Shown: positions 1 through 8,276, counted from the first letter of the stretch. The stretch is DNA of 64,000 nucleotides from JASHPR01 sp963808705 (GCA_963808705.1 CAWEHB010000006.1:310001-374000); one strand, 5' to 3'. A program made the numbers and translations. Notes: generated from the sequence alone by a model not told the origin.

Positions 1-2
1 TC

Positions 3-1154
3 GCGGCCCGCATCGCAGTGCGCGACCTGGACCGGTACCGGGCCCGTTCCGGGGCGGCGCTCGCCGCGGCTTGCCTCGCCGTGTTCATCGCGATGCTGAT
101 CGCGCTGCTGACGACCAACCGCTACACCGAGCCGCTCGACTACGTGGGCCCGAACCTGCCGTCCAATCAGCTCGTGGTCTACACGCCCGGCAACAACGCG
201 GCGACCAGCAGCGGGGAGACGCTGCCCACCACGCCGCAGAGCCGGGCGGGGCAGGCCGCGACGTCCGAGATCGCCGCCGCGCTCGGCACCCGTGACGTGC
301 TCCCGCTCACCGCGCCCGTGGCCCCGACCGATGTGTCGCTGGACCAGGTCGGCCCGGGCGGAGGCCAGGGCACGTTGGGCATCTACGTGGCGACGCCCGC
401 GCTGCTGCGGCACTACGGGATCAAGGCCAGCGCGATCGGCCGCGGCACCGTGCTGATCACGTCGCGGCCGGGCCTGCAGGGCACGCCCAACCTGGTGCTG
501 AATTACGGCGACTTCCTTCTGCCGGTCGCGGTGCTCAAGTTCGTCCCGCAGCCGACGATCCAGACCTTCGCCAGCCTGCCCACCGACGTGCAGGACCCCA
601 ACCTGCTGATCACGGCCTCCGCCGCGGCCAAGCTCGGCCTGCGGCGGGCCACGGTGGCCTGGCTGGTCCAGGCGCCGAGGCCGCTCACCCCGGTGCAGAT
701 CAGCAGCGCCCGGCGGGTGGCGGCCGCGGCCGGGCTGACGATCGAGACCAAGGGCGGCGCGCCTTCGCTCAACGAGGTACGCGACACCGCGACCGCCGTC
801 GGGATCCTGGTCGCGCTCGGCGTGCTCGCGATGACGATCGGGCTGATCCGCAGCGAGACCGCGGGCGACATCCGGACGCTCACCGCGACGGGGGCGAGCG
901 CCCGGACCCGCCGGGGCATCGTCGCGGCCACGGCCGGCACGCTCGGCCTGCTCGGCGCGCTGGCCGGCACGATCGCCGCCTACCTGGTCGTGCTCGCGGG
1001 ATCGTGGCACCAGCTGCTCGCCGGGCACGTGAGCCCGCTGCCATGGCTAGACCTGGCCGCGGTCCTGGTCGGCCTGCCCGTTGTGGCCGCCGCGGGGGGC
1101 TGGCTGCTCGCCGGGCGCGAGCCCGCCGCGATCGCCCACCAGCCGCTGGAATGA
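3..1154 (+). CDS. FtsX-like ABC transporter permease, C-terminal part (5' end outside window)
   Basis: The reading frame is open from base 3 and the residues before the GTG at 18 (A-R-I-A) continue the typical 'RIAVRDLxRYRARSGAALAA' start of an FtsX-type core, so the true start lies upstream of the window. Visible are one membrane segment near residues 14-34 (counted from the GTG at 18), a large extracytoplasmic loop of about 220 residues, and three C-terminal membrane segments near 256-275, 300-328 and 345-368. This is the usual second half of a MacB/FtsX-fold permease, which transmits ATPase movement to the outside face rather than forming a channel. The partner ATPase is not in the window. 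Substrate unknown. Confidence 0.8.
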   Translation, partial: AARIAVRDLDRYRARSGAALAAACLAVFIAMLIALLTTNRYTEPLDYVGPNLPSNQLVVYTPGNNAATSSGETLPTTPQSRAGQAATSEIAAALGTRDVLPLTAPVAPTDVSLDQVGPGGGQGTLGIYVATPALLRHYGIKASAIGRGTVLITSRPGLQGTPNLVLNYGDFLLPVAVLKFVPQPTIQTFASLPTDVQDPNLLITASAAAKLGLRRATVAWLVQAPRPLTPVQISSARRVAAAAGLTIETKGGAPSLNEVRDTATAVGILVALGVLAMTIGLIRSETAGDIRTLTATGASARTRRGIVAATAGTLGLLGALAGTIAAYLVVLAGSWHQLLAGHVSPLPWLDLAAVLVGLPVVAAAGGWLLAGREPAAIAHQPLE

Positions 1155-1195
1155 GCCCACGCAGTTGAAGGATGGTCGAGAACGCCACCAAAACC

Positions 1196-1211
1196 GACTA
1201 TAATTCTAGTC
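1196..1211. promoter_or_regulatory. Palindromic operator overlapping the -10 box of the toxin-antitoxin pair
   Basis: A 16-bp palindrome (GACTA-TAATTC-TAGTC, one mismatched pair) is centred at 1203/1204. It contains a perfect TATAAT at 1199-1204, and the antitoxin ATG follows at 1213, so transcription should begin within a base or two of the start codon (leaderless or nearly so). Phd/YefM antitoxins are known to repress their own promoter by binding short palindromes over the -10 region, which is what this layout suggests. No convincing -35 is seen at the right distance. Confidence 0.6.
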
Positions 1212-1212
1212 C

Positions 1213-1500
1213 ATGACAGTACTGTCCTTGTCTGAAGTGAAGGCACGGCTCTCGGAGATTGCCGAGGAGGTCGACCGCACCCACGAGCGGGTCCACATCA
1301 CCAAGAACGGCAAAGATTACGTCGTCCTGCTTGCCGCCGAAGACCTCGAGTCCATCGAGGCGACGCTTGAGCTGCTGGCAGACCCGGCTGCGCAGGAGCG
1401 CATAGCCCAAGCACGTGACGAAATCTCTCGCGGGGAAGGCTTGTCAATCGCCGAAGTGGCCCGATCCCTTGAGGCACGCTTCGGGAAACACCGACCGTGA
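1213..1500 (+). CDS. Phd/YefM-family antitoxin
   Basis: A 95-residue protein with the typical antitoxin build. An N-terminal DNA-binding half (SLSEVKARLSEIAEEV, then a 'HITKNGKDYVVLLAAEDLESIE' type beta-alpha unit) is followed by a charged, probably flexible C-terminal helix (residues 55-95) that in this family wraps the toxin. It should neutralise the RelE-like toxin encoded next and, with it, repress the operon through the palindrome at 1196-1211. Its stop overlaps the toxin's GTG start (GTGA), so the two are translationally coupled. The region is less GC-rich than its neighbours, as is common for horizontally moved toxin-antitoxin modules. Family assignment is firm; the exact subfamily (Phd or RelB) is not. 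Confidence 0.85.
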   Translation: MTVLSLSEVKARLSEIAEEVDRTHERVHITKNGKDYVVLLAAEDLESIEATLELLADPAAQERIAQARDEISRGEGLSIAEVARSLEARFGKHRP

Positions 1501-1763
1501 CCTATCAGGTCATCATCGCCCCAACTGCGGCTCGCCAGCTTCACGAACGGTTGCCCGAAGCTGTTGCATGGGCCTGCTTCGAGTTCATCCGCGGTCCGCT
1601 CAGCGAGGAGCCGCACAAGGTCGGGTCACCGCTGCGCAAGCCTTTCGAGGGACAATGGCGGGCCCGGCGCGGCGAGTACCGTGTCCGCTATGTGATCGAT
1701 GACGACGCGCGCAGCGTCTACATCCTCGACATAGATCATCGGCGCGGCGCCTACCATTCCTGA
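1497..1763 (+). CDS. RelE/ParE-superfamily toxin
   Basis: An 88-residue basic protein with the RelE fold signature: a beta strand 'YQVIIAPTAARQL', two helices, then 'KPFEGQWRARRGEYRVRYVID' and the C-terminal strand 'VYILDIDHRRGAY'. RelE-type toxins cleave mRNA in the ribosomal A site. The arginine-rich strand (R-A-R-R-G-E-Y-R-V-R-Y) and the terminal D-H-R-R-x-A-Y correspond to the usual catalytic and substrate-binding basic face. Translation starts at a GTG overlapping the antitoxin stop by four bases. Length and gene order (antitoxin first) are normal for the family, and the gene appears intact. Confidence 0.85.
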   Translation: MTYQVIIAPTAARQLHERLPEAVAWACFEFIRGPLSEEPHKVGSPLRKPFEGQWRARRGEYRVRYVIDDDARSVYILDIDHRRGAYHS

Positions 1764-1817
1764 CCTGGACCGGGTCCCTCCCGGAACTGGCGGCGTGCTC
1801 AGCCGGTCGCCGTGCGG

Positions 1818-2579
1818 TCAGGCGGGCTTGCGGGCCTCGATCAGGAACCGGCTGGCGTAGGCGACGAACGGGCCCTCGCTCTGGATCCGGTCGTGCAGCG
1901 CACAGAGCTCGCCGCGGTATCGCTCGACGGTGAAGTCCGGCACCATCCAGATCACCTTCCGCAGGAAGTAGACCACCGCGCCGATGTCGAAGAACTCGGT
2001 GAGCAGCGACTCCAGGCGCAGGTCGACGACCTCCAGGCCGGCCGCCTGCGCCGCCGCCCGGGCCTTGTCGGGATGGCGCGAGTGCTCCTCCGCGGGCGGC
2101 TGCGGGCCGAGGAACCACTCCACCAGCTCGAAGTCGCTGCGCGGGCCGACCTCTTGCGAGAAGTACGTGCCGCCAGGCTGCAGCACCCGGGCGATCTCCT
2201 CCCACCAGGCGTCCACCGGGTGGCGGCTGACCACCAGGTCGAACACCCCGGCGGCGAACGGCAGCGGCGGGTCCTCGGCGTCCGCGACGACCGCCACGCC
2301 GCGCGGGCGCAGCAGCCTGGCCGCCCGCGCGACGTTCGGCGGCCACGATTCCGTGGCCGCCGTCCGGGCCGCCAGCTTCGGCACCCCGGCCAGCACTTCC
2401 CCGCCACCGGTCTCGACGTCGAGCGCGACGGCGGCGCGGGCCATCCGGGCGCCCATCGAGCGCTGGTAGCCCCACGAGGGACGCTCCTCGGTGGCCCGGC
2501 CGTCCAGCCAGGAGAAGTCCCAGCCGTCCACGGACACGGACTCGGCCTCGGCCACCAGGTCCTCGAACGAGCGCGACAC
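1818..2579 (-). CDS. Class I SAM-dependent methyltransferase
   Basis: 253 residues. The middle shows a Rossmann methyltransferase core: a degraded motif I region 'ALDVETGGGEVLAG' (residues about 52-66), a following acidic/strand region 'GVAVVADAEDPPLPFAAGVFDLVVSRHP' and a motif-IV/V like 'EIARVLQPGGTYFSQEVGP'. The 'LPF..GVFDLVVSRHP.DAWWEEIARVLQPGG' stretch is the classic Methyltransf_11 pattern. The substrate cannot be read from the sequence. The gene stands alone, convergent with the toxin-antitoxin pair, and its start lies beside a hairpin-rich spacer leading to the guanylate kinase gene, which is on the same strand and upstream. Confidence 0.8.
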   Translation of the reverse strand: MSRSFEDLVAEAESVSVDGWDFSWLDGRATEERPSWGYQRSMGARMARAAVALDVETGGGEVLAGVPKLAARTAATESWPPNVARAARLLRPRGVAVVADAEDPPLPFAAGVFDLVVSRHPVDAWWEEIARVLQPGGTYFSQEVGPRSDFELVEWFLGPQPPAEEHSRHPDKARAAAQAAGLEVVDLRLESLLTEFFDIGAVVYFLRKVIWMVPDFTVERYRGELCALHDRIQSEGPFVAYASRFLIEARKPA

Positions 2580-2632
2580 ACCCCGATCATCGCCCCGCGC
2601 CCGCCCCGGGCGCTCTCAGGTTCAGGGGGATT

Positions 2633-2692
2633 CCATGATCGTGGTTGATTGGATGCGGCATGCGCGCGCGGGCGAATCCACCACGATCATGG
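2633..2692. repeat. Inverted repeat (13-bp perfect arms)
   Basis: CCATGATCGTGGT at 2633-2645 is mirrored exactly at 2680-2692, with a 34-nt loop. It lies in the 157-bp spacer between the guanylate kinase gene (upstream on the minus strand) and the methyltransferase. It could be a transcript-stabilising hairpin, a terminator for guanylate kinase transcription, or a protein-binding palindrome. There is no T-tract. Confidence 0.6.
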
Positions 2693-2700
2693 CGGAGATC

Positions 2701-2749
2701 AATAAGGCTGGCGGGGCTCAATAAGGCTGGCGGAGATCAGTAAGGCTGG
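2701..2749. repeat. Tandem repeat, 19-bp unit, about 2.6 copies
   Basis: The unit AATAAGGCTGGCGGGGCTC at 2701-2719 is followed by AATAAGGCTGGCGGAGATC at 2720-2738 and a partial third copy, AGTAAGGCTGG. The last copy runs into the 3' end of the guanylate kinase gene and supplies its final codons and stop, suggesting that the array expanded from or into the gene end. Confidence 0.65.
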
Positions 2750-3351
2750 ACCGATTCCTCTTGCTGCGATTCGGTGATGTACCGCATCCCGCGCGACCTG
2801 ATCAGCTCGCTGTTGACGACCGTGGAAAGCTCCGCGAGAAATACGTCCCGGTCCTGGTTCACCAGGATGTAGTCGTACACCCAGGCCCAGGTCTGCTGCA
2901 GGCTCCGGACGCGCAGGCGGTTGTCGGCGTCCCGTGCCTGGCCCCGCTCGGCGAGCCGGGACCTGAGCTCGGTCTCCGTCCTGGTCGTCACGAAGATGCC
3001 GATGACGCGCCGCGCGGACATCGCGCGGACCTTGACGTAGCCGGTCGGCTCCAGCTCGGCGGCCAGGGGCGTCGGGTCCTCGCCGTACAGCAGCTCACGC
3101 GGTGACCCGTAATAGCTGTCCGCGTAGGTGCGGGTGTACTCGATCAGCTGCCCTTCCTCGCGGAGCTTGGCAAAGGCCTCGTCGGTGACGAAGCTGTATT
3201 CGATCCCGTCCCGTTCCGTGGGGCGGGGCGGCCTGGTGGTGTACGTGGGCACCCGGCGTACCAGCCCGGAGGCCACCATCCAGTCCAGCGCGGTGCCCTT
3301 CCCGGCACCGCTGGGCCCGGAAATTATGAAGAGAGGCGGCCTAGCATTCAC
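2737..3351 (-). CDS. Guanylate kinase family protein
   Basis: 204 residues. A P-loop GPSGAGKGT sits at residues 12-20, followed by the GMP-binding 'TYTTRPPRPTERDGIEYSFVTDEAF' region and 'YTRTYADSYYGSPRELL', which match the guanylate kinase core (phosphoryl transfer from ATP to GMP). Length fits a bacterial Gmk. The region after residue 95 ('AELEPTGYVKVRAMSARRVIGIFV') is more divergent than in housekeeping Gmk: the usual 'ILDIDVQGA' strand is replaced, and the Y-Y-G-S-P element is only partly kept. The enzyme may therefore be a paralogue; a housekeeping gmk normally sits beside rpoZ or mihF, which are not here. Its 3' end lies in a 19-bp tandem repeat. Confidence 0.8.
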   Translation of the reverse strand: MNARPPLFIISGPSGAGKGTALDWMVASGLVRRVPTYTTRPPRPTERDGIEYSFVTDEAFAKLREEGQLIEYTRTYADSYYGSPRELLYGEDPTPLAAELEPTGYVKVRAMSARRVIGIFVTTRTETELRSRLAERGQARDADNRLRVRSLQQTWAWVYDYILVNQDRDVFLAELSTVVNSELIRSRGMRYITESQQEESVQPY

Positions 3352-3527
3352 TTCCGGTGCTCCTCAGTTCAAAGAGCTGCACAGGGCACCCCAGACCCGC
3401 CGCTGCGTGGTATCTGAACCTACCAGTCCCTGCTCAGACGGCTTCCCGTGCTCCGGCTGCCCCCGGCCGGGTGCGCGGGGCGAGGCTGGTTGCACGCGCG
3501 AGGCCCGGATCTGGTTCGCTTCTGGTC

Positions 3528-4427
3528 ATGGCCTCACCAGAATCTGAAGATCCCGCTCAGCCGCCGTCGTGGTTCACCGCAGCCATCGGCACGCCGGCCA
3601 AGCACGCCACGGTCGACGTCGACGGGACCACGATCGCCTACCGGACGTACGGCGACCGCGGGGAGGGCGGGATCGTGCTGGTCCACGGGGGCGCGGCCCA
3701 CGCTCGCTGGTGGGATCACATCGCCCCGCTGCTGGCGAACGGCGATCGGGTCGTCGCGCTCGACCTCTCCGGGCACGGCGACAGCGGGCGCCGCGACGCC
3801 TACAGCCTCGACCAGTGGGCGCACGAGGTGCTGGCGGTGGCCGCCGATGCCGGGTTCGGCGACCCGCCCATCGTCATCGGGCACAGCATGGGCGGCTTCG
3901 TCACGCTGCGGGCGGCGAGCATCTACGGTGCCCGCATCGCCGGGGCCGTCGCGATCGACTCCCCGGTTCGGGACATCACCCCGGAAGAGCGCGCCGCCCG
4001 CGAGCGCCGCGCCTTCGGCCCCCTGGTGGTCTATCCGTCGCCGGAGGCCGCCGTCGCCCGGTTCCACCCGATCCCGGACCAGCCCTGCCTGCCGTACATC
4101 GCCGAGCACGTCGCCAGGACCTCGATCCGGGCCGTCGCCGGCGGGTGGAGCTGGAAATTCGACCCGCGCATCTTCGCCCGGCACCAGCTCACCCCGGCGC
4201 TGCTGACCCGGCTGGACTGCCGGGTCGCGCTCTTCCGCGCGGAGCACGGCATCCTGTCGCCGCAGATGAGCGAGGTCATGTACGACCGGCTCGGCCGGCT
4301 CGCCCCGGTGATCGAGATCCCCGCCGCCGGGCATCACGTCATGCTCGACCAGCCGCTCGCCCTGGTCACCGGGATCCGCACCCTGCTGTCCGACTGGGAG
4401 CACTCCACGCCCGCCTCCCCGCGCTGA
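3528..4427 (+). CDS. Alpha/beta-hydrolase fold protein
   Basis: About 299 residues from the ATG at 3528, chosen because the hydrolase homology begins shortly after it; the frame is open further upstream (to 3357) but that part is arginine/proline-rich and not protein-like. Core motifs are the oxyanion 'LVHGGAAHARWWDHIAPLL', the strand 'VVALDLSGHGDSG', the nucleophile elbow GHSMGG, an acid candidate in 'LFRAEHGILS' and the catalytic His in 'AAGHHVMLDQP'. This is a complete esterase/epoxide-hydrolase-like enzyme; the substrate is unknown. It stands alone, divergent from the guanylate kinase gene. Confidence 0.85.
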   Translation: MASPESEDPAQPPSWFTAAIGTPAKHATVDVDGTTIAYRTYGDRGEGGIVLVHGGAAHARWWDHIAPLLANGDRVVALDLSGHGDSGRRDAYSLDQWAHEVLAVAADAGFGDPPIVIGHSMGGFVTLRAASIYGARIAGAVAIDSPVRDITPEERAARERRAFGPLVVYPSPEAAVARFHPIPDQPCLPYIAEHVARTSIRAVAGGWSWKFDPRIFARHQLTPALLTRLDCRVALFRAEHGILSPQMSEVMYDRLGRLAPVIEIPAAGHHVMLDQPLALVTGIRTLLSDWEHSTPASPR

Positions 4428-4560
4428 ATCGTCCCCCTCGCGCCCGCCTGGCCAGGGCGAATTCACAGCAGCCCCATCCGGCTCTGGGGGCGTCATGCTG
4501 TCGTCATGTTCGCCCGGTAGACCTGCGTGCACCAAGGACGTCCGTGCGACAGGAGGGCGT

Positions 4561-5991
4561 GTGCACAGATCGGTCAGGCCCGGGTCGGATGGCTGGACCG
4601 GCCCGCGAGGCCGCGGCACGGAAGACTACGACTGGGACCCGGCCGACCCCGTAACCGAACCCGGGCTCCCGGCCGGGTCCGGTTACGACTGGGACACCGC
4701 CAGCCCGGCCAGCGGGCCCTGGCCTCCCGCCGCGTACGGCTACGGCTGGGACCCGGACGGCCCGGTGGCCCCCCAGCCCCCGGGCCGGCCGCCGCCCCGC
4801 GGCGGCCGGCCCCGCGGCGGTCCGCCCCGCGGCAGGCAGTCCCGGCCGGCGCCGCCCCGCGGCCGGAAGCGCCGGCCGCCGCTCCAGCGGCTGTGGGTGC
4901 GCATCACGCTAGGGCTGCTGGCCACGTTCCTGGCCTGCGTTGCCTGGTCGGTGGGGAACGCGCTCACCGTGCCCGGCGGCGGCACGGTGTCGGACCGTCT
5001 CGCCGAATGGGCACGCGATCACAGCCTCGGGCCGGTGGTCACGTTCGGGGAATGGCTCACCTACCGGGCGCCCAAGGTCGGCGGGAAGCCCGCCTTCGCG
5101 CTCACCGCCCCCGGAGCAGTCCCGGGCGCCGTCCCGGCCAGGTCGCGGGCGCCGGCGTCGTTCGCGCCGCCCGCCCCGTTGCAGTCACTGGCCGGCCGCC
5201 CGCTGCCGGGCGAAGGCCAGTGGCGGGTGCTCGCCGCCGTGCACGGCACGCCCGCCGTCTACGGCACCTACCTGCGGGCGAGCAGCGTGTACTCGTCCTA
5301 CGTGGCCGGCATCGCCTCGCTGAACCAGAACCTGGTCCGGTTCGAGCTCCGCCCGGGCTCCGAAGACCCGGGACCGGGCAGCTGGAAGGCCCTGCCCTAC
5401 ATCCCGCCGGGCACTCGCAGCAGCCTGCTGGCCACGTTCAACGGCGGTTTCAAGATCGCTCAGTCCGGCGGCGGCTTCTACCTGAACGGCGCCACGGCCG
5501 GCGCGCTGACCAGCGGCGTCGCCTCGGTCGTGTACTACCGCGACGGGCGCATCTCGATCGGGATATGGGGACAGACCGTGCGGATGGCCCCGGACGTGGT
5601 GGGCGTACGGCAGAACCTGCACCTGATCGTCGCCAACGGCCGGATCCCCGCCTCGGTCGACACCAACGTCGAGAGCAGCTGGGGGGCGACCCTCGGCGGC
5701 GGCTACTACGTGTGGCGGTCCGGCCTCGGCATCACCCGGGACGGGCGGGTGATCTTCGTCTACGGCCCGGCGCTGAACGTGCGGGAACTGGCCGAGCTGC
5801 TCAAGCGGGCCGGCGCCGTGACGGCCATGCAACTCGACATCAACCCCGAGTGGATGTCGTTCATGTACTACCTGCCGAAGCACCATCCGGCCGACCCCAC
5901 CCCGGTCGCCTTGCTGCCCGACCAGATGCAGGCGGCGAACCGCTACTACTCTGTCACCGGCCGCGACTTCACGGCCGTGTTCGCACGGTGA
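4561..5991 (+). CDS. Membrane-anchored phosphodiester glycosidase (NAGPA-domain) protein
   Basis: Start taken at GTG 4561, four bases after an AGGAGG at 4551-4556; an in-frame ATG at 4495 is the alternative. The product has about 476 residues. The N-terminal 110 residues are disordered, with Y-x-W-D-P repeats and then Pro/Arg/Gly-rich sequence, followed by one transmembrane segment ('ITLGLLATFLACVAWSVGN'). The outside part carries the NAGPA/DUF2233 fold ('LLATFNGGFKIAQSGGGFYLNG', 'VSSVVYYRDG'-like strands, 'MQLDINPEWMSFMYY'), related to the enzyme that removes GlcNAc from phosphodiester-linked sugars and found in exopolysaccharide loci. Its stop overlaps the GTG of the UbiA gene (GTGA), placing it at the head of the DPA operon and suggesting a role in cell-wall glycan processing. 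Confidence 0.8.
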   Translation: MHRSVRPGSDGWTGPRGRGTEDYDWDPADPVTEPGLPAGSGYDWDTASPASGPWPPAAYGYGWDPDGPVAPQPPGRPPPRGGRPRGGPPRGRQSRPAPPRGRKRRPPLQRLWVRITLGLLATFLACVAWSVGNALTVPGGGTVSDRLAEWARDHSLGPVVTFGEWLTYRAPKVGGKPAFALTAPGAVPGAVPARSRAPASFAPPAPLQSLAGRPLPGEGQWRVLAAVHGTPAVYGTYLRASSVYSSYVAGIASLNQNLVRFELRPGSEDPGPGSWKALPYIPPGTRSSLLATFNGGFKIAQSGGGFYLNGATAGALTSGVASVVYYRDGRISIGIWGQTVRMAPDVVGVRQNLHLIVANGRIPASVDTNVESSWGATLGGGYYVWRSGLGITRDGRVIFVYGPALNVRELAELLKRAGAVTAMQLDINPEWMSFMYYLPKHHPADPTPVALLPDQMQAANRYYSVTGRDFTAVFAR

Positions 5992-6923
5992 CGTCGTCCC
6001 CGCGCGCGGCCGCCGCGGCGGCCGCGGTAACGCCCGCGGCCGCCCGGTACCCGGCGCCGATGCGCTGGCTCTCGGCGGCCGTGGAGACGTCGCGGCCCCG
6101 CCAGTGGCCGAAGAACTTCCTGGTCTTCGCCGCGCCGCTGGCGGGCGCGACGCTCGGCCGGGACGAGGGCCTCGGCTACGCCCTGGCCGCCGCCGCGGCC
6201 TTCATCGCCGCGTCGGCCGCGGTGTACTTCGTCAATGACGTGGTCGACGCCGAGCGTGACCGGAGGCACCCGGTCAAGAGGCTCCGCCCGGTGGCTTCCG
6301 GGCGGCTGCCGAGAACGCACGCCCTCGCGCTGGCCGGGCTCGGCGTCGCTGTCAGCCTGGCCGCGGGCCCTGGGATCGGCGAGCCGCGGCTGTCCGCGGT
6401 CATCGGTCTGTACCTCGCCTTCTCGGCCCTGTACACGGTCGCGGGAAAGCACGTACCGGTGCTGGAGCTGGCCCTCGTGGCCTCGGGTTTCATGCTGCGC
6501 GCCATCGGCGGCGCGATCGTCACGCACGTCCCTCCGTCCGGCTGGTTCCTGCTCGTGTGCAGCCTGGGCGCGCTGATGGTCGCGACCGCCAAGCGCTACA
6601 CCGAGCTCGCCATGCTCGACGCGGGCGCGGCCAGGCACCGCCCGGTCATGCGCTGGTACAGCCGCGCTATGCTGCGGCTCGGCCAGCGGACCGTGGCCTG
6701 CGCCATGATCCTGGCCTACCTGCTCTGGGCCCGGGCGGAGCCGGACCCCTGGATGCGGGGCTGGCACCTGGCCAGCGGCTTGGCGCTGGCCGCCGCGCTG
6801 GTCCGCTTCGACCGGCTCACGGCCCGGGCCGGGGGCAAGCCGGTGGAGGACCTGATCGCCCGGGACACGATGATGATTTACTGCGAGCTGGCCTGGCTCG
6901 CCATGTTTGCCGTGGGGCTATGA
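5988..6923 (+). CDS. ubiA: Decaprenyl-phosphate phosphoribosyltransferase (UbiA family)
   Basis: 311 residues from the overlapping GTG at 5988. UbiA-type polytopic membrane protein with the Asp-rich motif 'NDVVDAERDRRHPVKRLRP' (compare the mycobacterial DPPR synthase N-D-V-x-D-x-x-x-D-R-x-H-P-x-K-R) and the second conserved loop 'YTVAGKHVPVLELALVASGF'. It should transfer 5-phosphoribosyl from PRPP to decaprenyl phosphate, the first committed step to decaprenyl-phosphoryl-arabinose, the arabinose donor for arabinogalactan. The next two genes encode the oxidase and reductase of the same pathway and start one base later and after a short gap, which makes the assignment strong although UbiA proteins vary in substrate. 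Confidence 0.85.
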   Translation: MTSSPRAAAAAAAVTPAAARYPAPMRWLSAAVETSRPRQWPKNFLVFAAPLAGATLGRDEGLGYALAAAAAFIAASAAVYFVNDVVDAERDRRHPVKRLRPVASGRLPRTHALALAGLGVAVSLAAGPGIGEPRLSAVIGLYLAFSALYTVAGKHVPVLELALVASGFMLRAIGGAIVTHVPPSGWFLLVCSLGALMVATAKRYTELAMLDAGAARHRPVMRWYSRAMLRLGQRTVACAMILAYLLWARAEPDPWMRGWHLASGLALAAALVRFDRLTARAGGKPVEDLIARDTMMIYCELAWLAMFAVGL

Positions 6924-8276
6924 ATGAACGCCATCGGGTACACGAATCAGGTGCTGACCGGCTGGGGCCGGACGGCGCCGTCGCCGTCCCTGGTAGGCGG
7001 CCCGGCAGGCCGCGGGCCGCTGCGGGAGCTGGTGGCCAGCGCGCCGGCCCGGGGCGTGCTCGGCCGCGGCGCGGGCCGCAGCTATGGTGACGCCGCGCAG
7101 AACCGGGACGGCTACGTGGTCACGCCGGTCACCTGGCCGCAGATTGAACTCGACGCGGCCGCGGCGACGGTGCGTGCCTCCGCGTCGGTCAGCTTCACCG
7201 AGCTGCTGGCCGCCGTGGTGCCGCATGGCCTCATCCTGCCCGTGCTGCCCGGAACCCGGCACGTCACGGTCGGCGGCGCGGTGGCCGCGGATGTTCACGG
7301 CAAGAACCAGCGCCGGGACGGGAGCATCGCCGCCTGGATCGAGGAGATCGAGCTCCTGGACGGCAGCGGGAACCTGCGCCGGGTGACGCCGGACGGTGAC
7401 CCCGGAGCCTTCCGCGCCACGGTCGGGGGCATGGGCCTGACCGGCATCATCCTGGCCGCGGCGATCCGGCTGCTGCCGGTGCGCAGCGCCCTGATGGAGG
7501 TCACGTCGCGCCGCCTGGCCGACCTGGACGCGCTGCTGGACGCGCTGGACACCGCCGGCTCCCGGTACTCGGTGGCGTGGATCGACACCACCGCGTCCGG
7601 CCGGTCCTTCGGCCGCGGCATCCTGGACACCGGCAACCACCTGCCCGGCCCTGACCCGCTGCGGGAGCAGAACGGCCTGATGTACCGTCCGCAACGGGCC
7701 CGGCGGGCGCCCGCCGTCCCGTTCTGCGCGGTCACGCCGTGGTCAGCGCGCGGCTTCAACAGTCTCTGGTTCCGCAAGGCACCCCGGGAATGCCGCGGTA
7801 TCGCCGACCTGCCCACCTTTTTCCACCGGCTGGACGCCGTCGAGGGGTGGAACCGGACGGCCGGGCCGCGCGGGCTCCTGCAGTACCAGTTCGCGGTGCC
7901 CGAAGGCGCCGAGAAGCTCATCACCCGGGCCCTGGAGACCGTGCAGCGGCACCGCTGCGCCCCGTTCCTGGGCACGCTGAAGCGGTTCGGGCCGGCGAGC
8001 GAGGGGCCGCTGTCCTTCCCGATGCCGGGCTGGTCGCTCGCGATCGACATGCCCGCGGGAAACCCGGGGCTCGCGCCCGCGCTCGACGACCTCGACCGCG
8101 AGGTTGCCAGCGCCGGAGGACGTGTCTACCTGGCCAAGGACGCCAGGCTGGGCCGGGCGGCCCTTGCCGCGATGTACCCGGAGTCAGCCCGGTGGCGCGC
8201 CGACCGGGACCGGCTCGACCCGCGCGGCGTGTTCCAGTCCGATCTCGGCCGGAGGCTGGGCCTGTGCGGGAGCTAA
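6924..8276 (+). CDS. dprE1: Decaprenylphosphoryl-beta-D-ribose 2'-oxidase DprE1
   Basis: 450 residues, starting directly after the ubiA stop. FAD-binding (VAO-type) oxidoreductase: 'GRGAGRSYGDAAQN' and 'PGTRHVTVGGAVAADVHGKN' bind FAD and match mycobacterial DprE1 closely, as does the C-terminal 'VYLAKDARL...AMYPESARWRADRDRLDPRGVFQSDLGRRLGL'. It oxidises the 2'-OH of decaprenylphosphoryl-ribose to the keto intermediate. In the substrate pocket, 'FPMPGWSLAIDMP' aligns with the mycobacterial 'FPIPGWNICVDFP', so the cysteine that benzothiazinones bind covalently is replaced by Ala373 (codon 8040-8042). The gene is intact and of normal length. Confidence 0.92.
   Translation: MNAIGYTNQVLTGWGRTAPSPSLVGGPAGRGPLRELVASAPARGVLGRGAGRSYGDAAQNRDGYVVTPVTWPQIELDAAAATVRASASVSFTELLAAVVPHGLILPVLPGTRHVTVGGAVAADVHGKNQRRDGSIAAWIEEIELLDGSGNLRRVTPDGDPGAFRATVGGMGLTGIILAAAIRLLPVRSALMEVTSRRLADLDALLDALDTAGSRYSVAWIDTTASGRSFGRGILDTGNHLPGPDPLREQNGLMYRPQRARRAPAVPFCAVTPWSARGFNSLWFRKAPRECRGIADLPTFFHRLDAVEGWNRTAGPRGLLQYQFAVPEGAEKLITRALETVQRHRCAPFLGTLKRFGPASEGPLSFPMPGWSLAIDMPAGNPGLAPALDDLDREVASAGGRVYLAKDARLGRAALAAMYPESARWRADRDRLDPRGVFQSDLGRRLGLCGS

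Noticed and set aside
4495..4560. ATG 4495 as the start of the NAGPA-domain protein
   Set aside because: No ribosome site; GTG 4561 has AGGAGG four bases upstream, although the ATG cannot be fully excluded.
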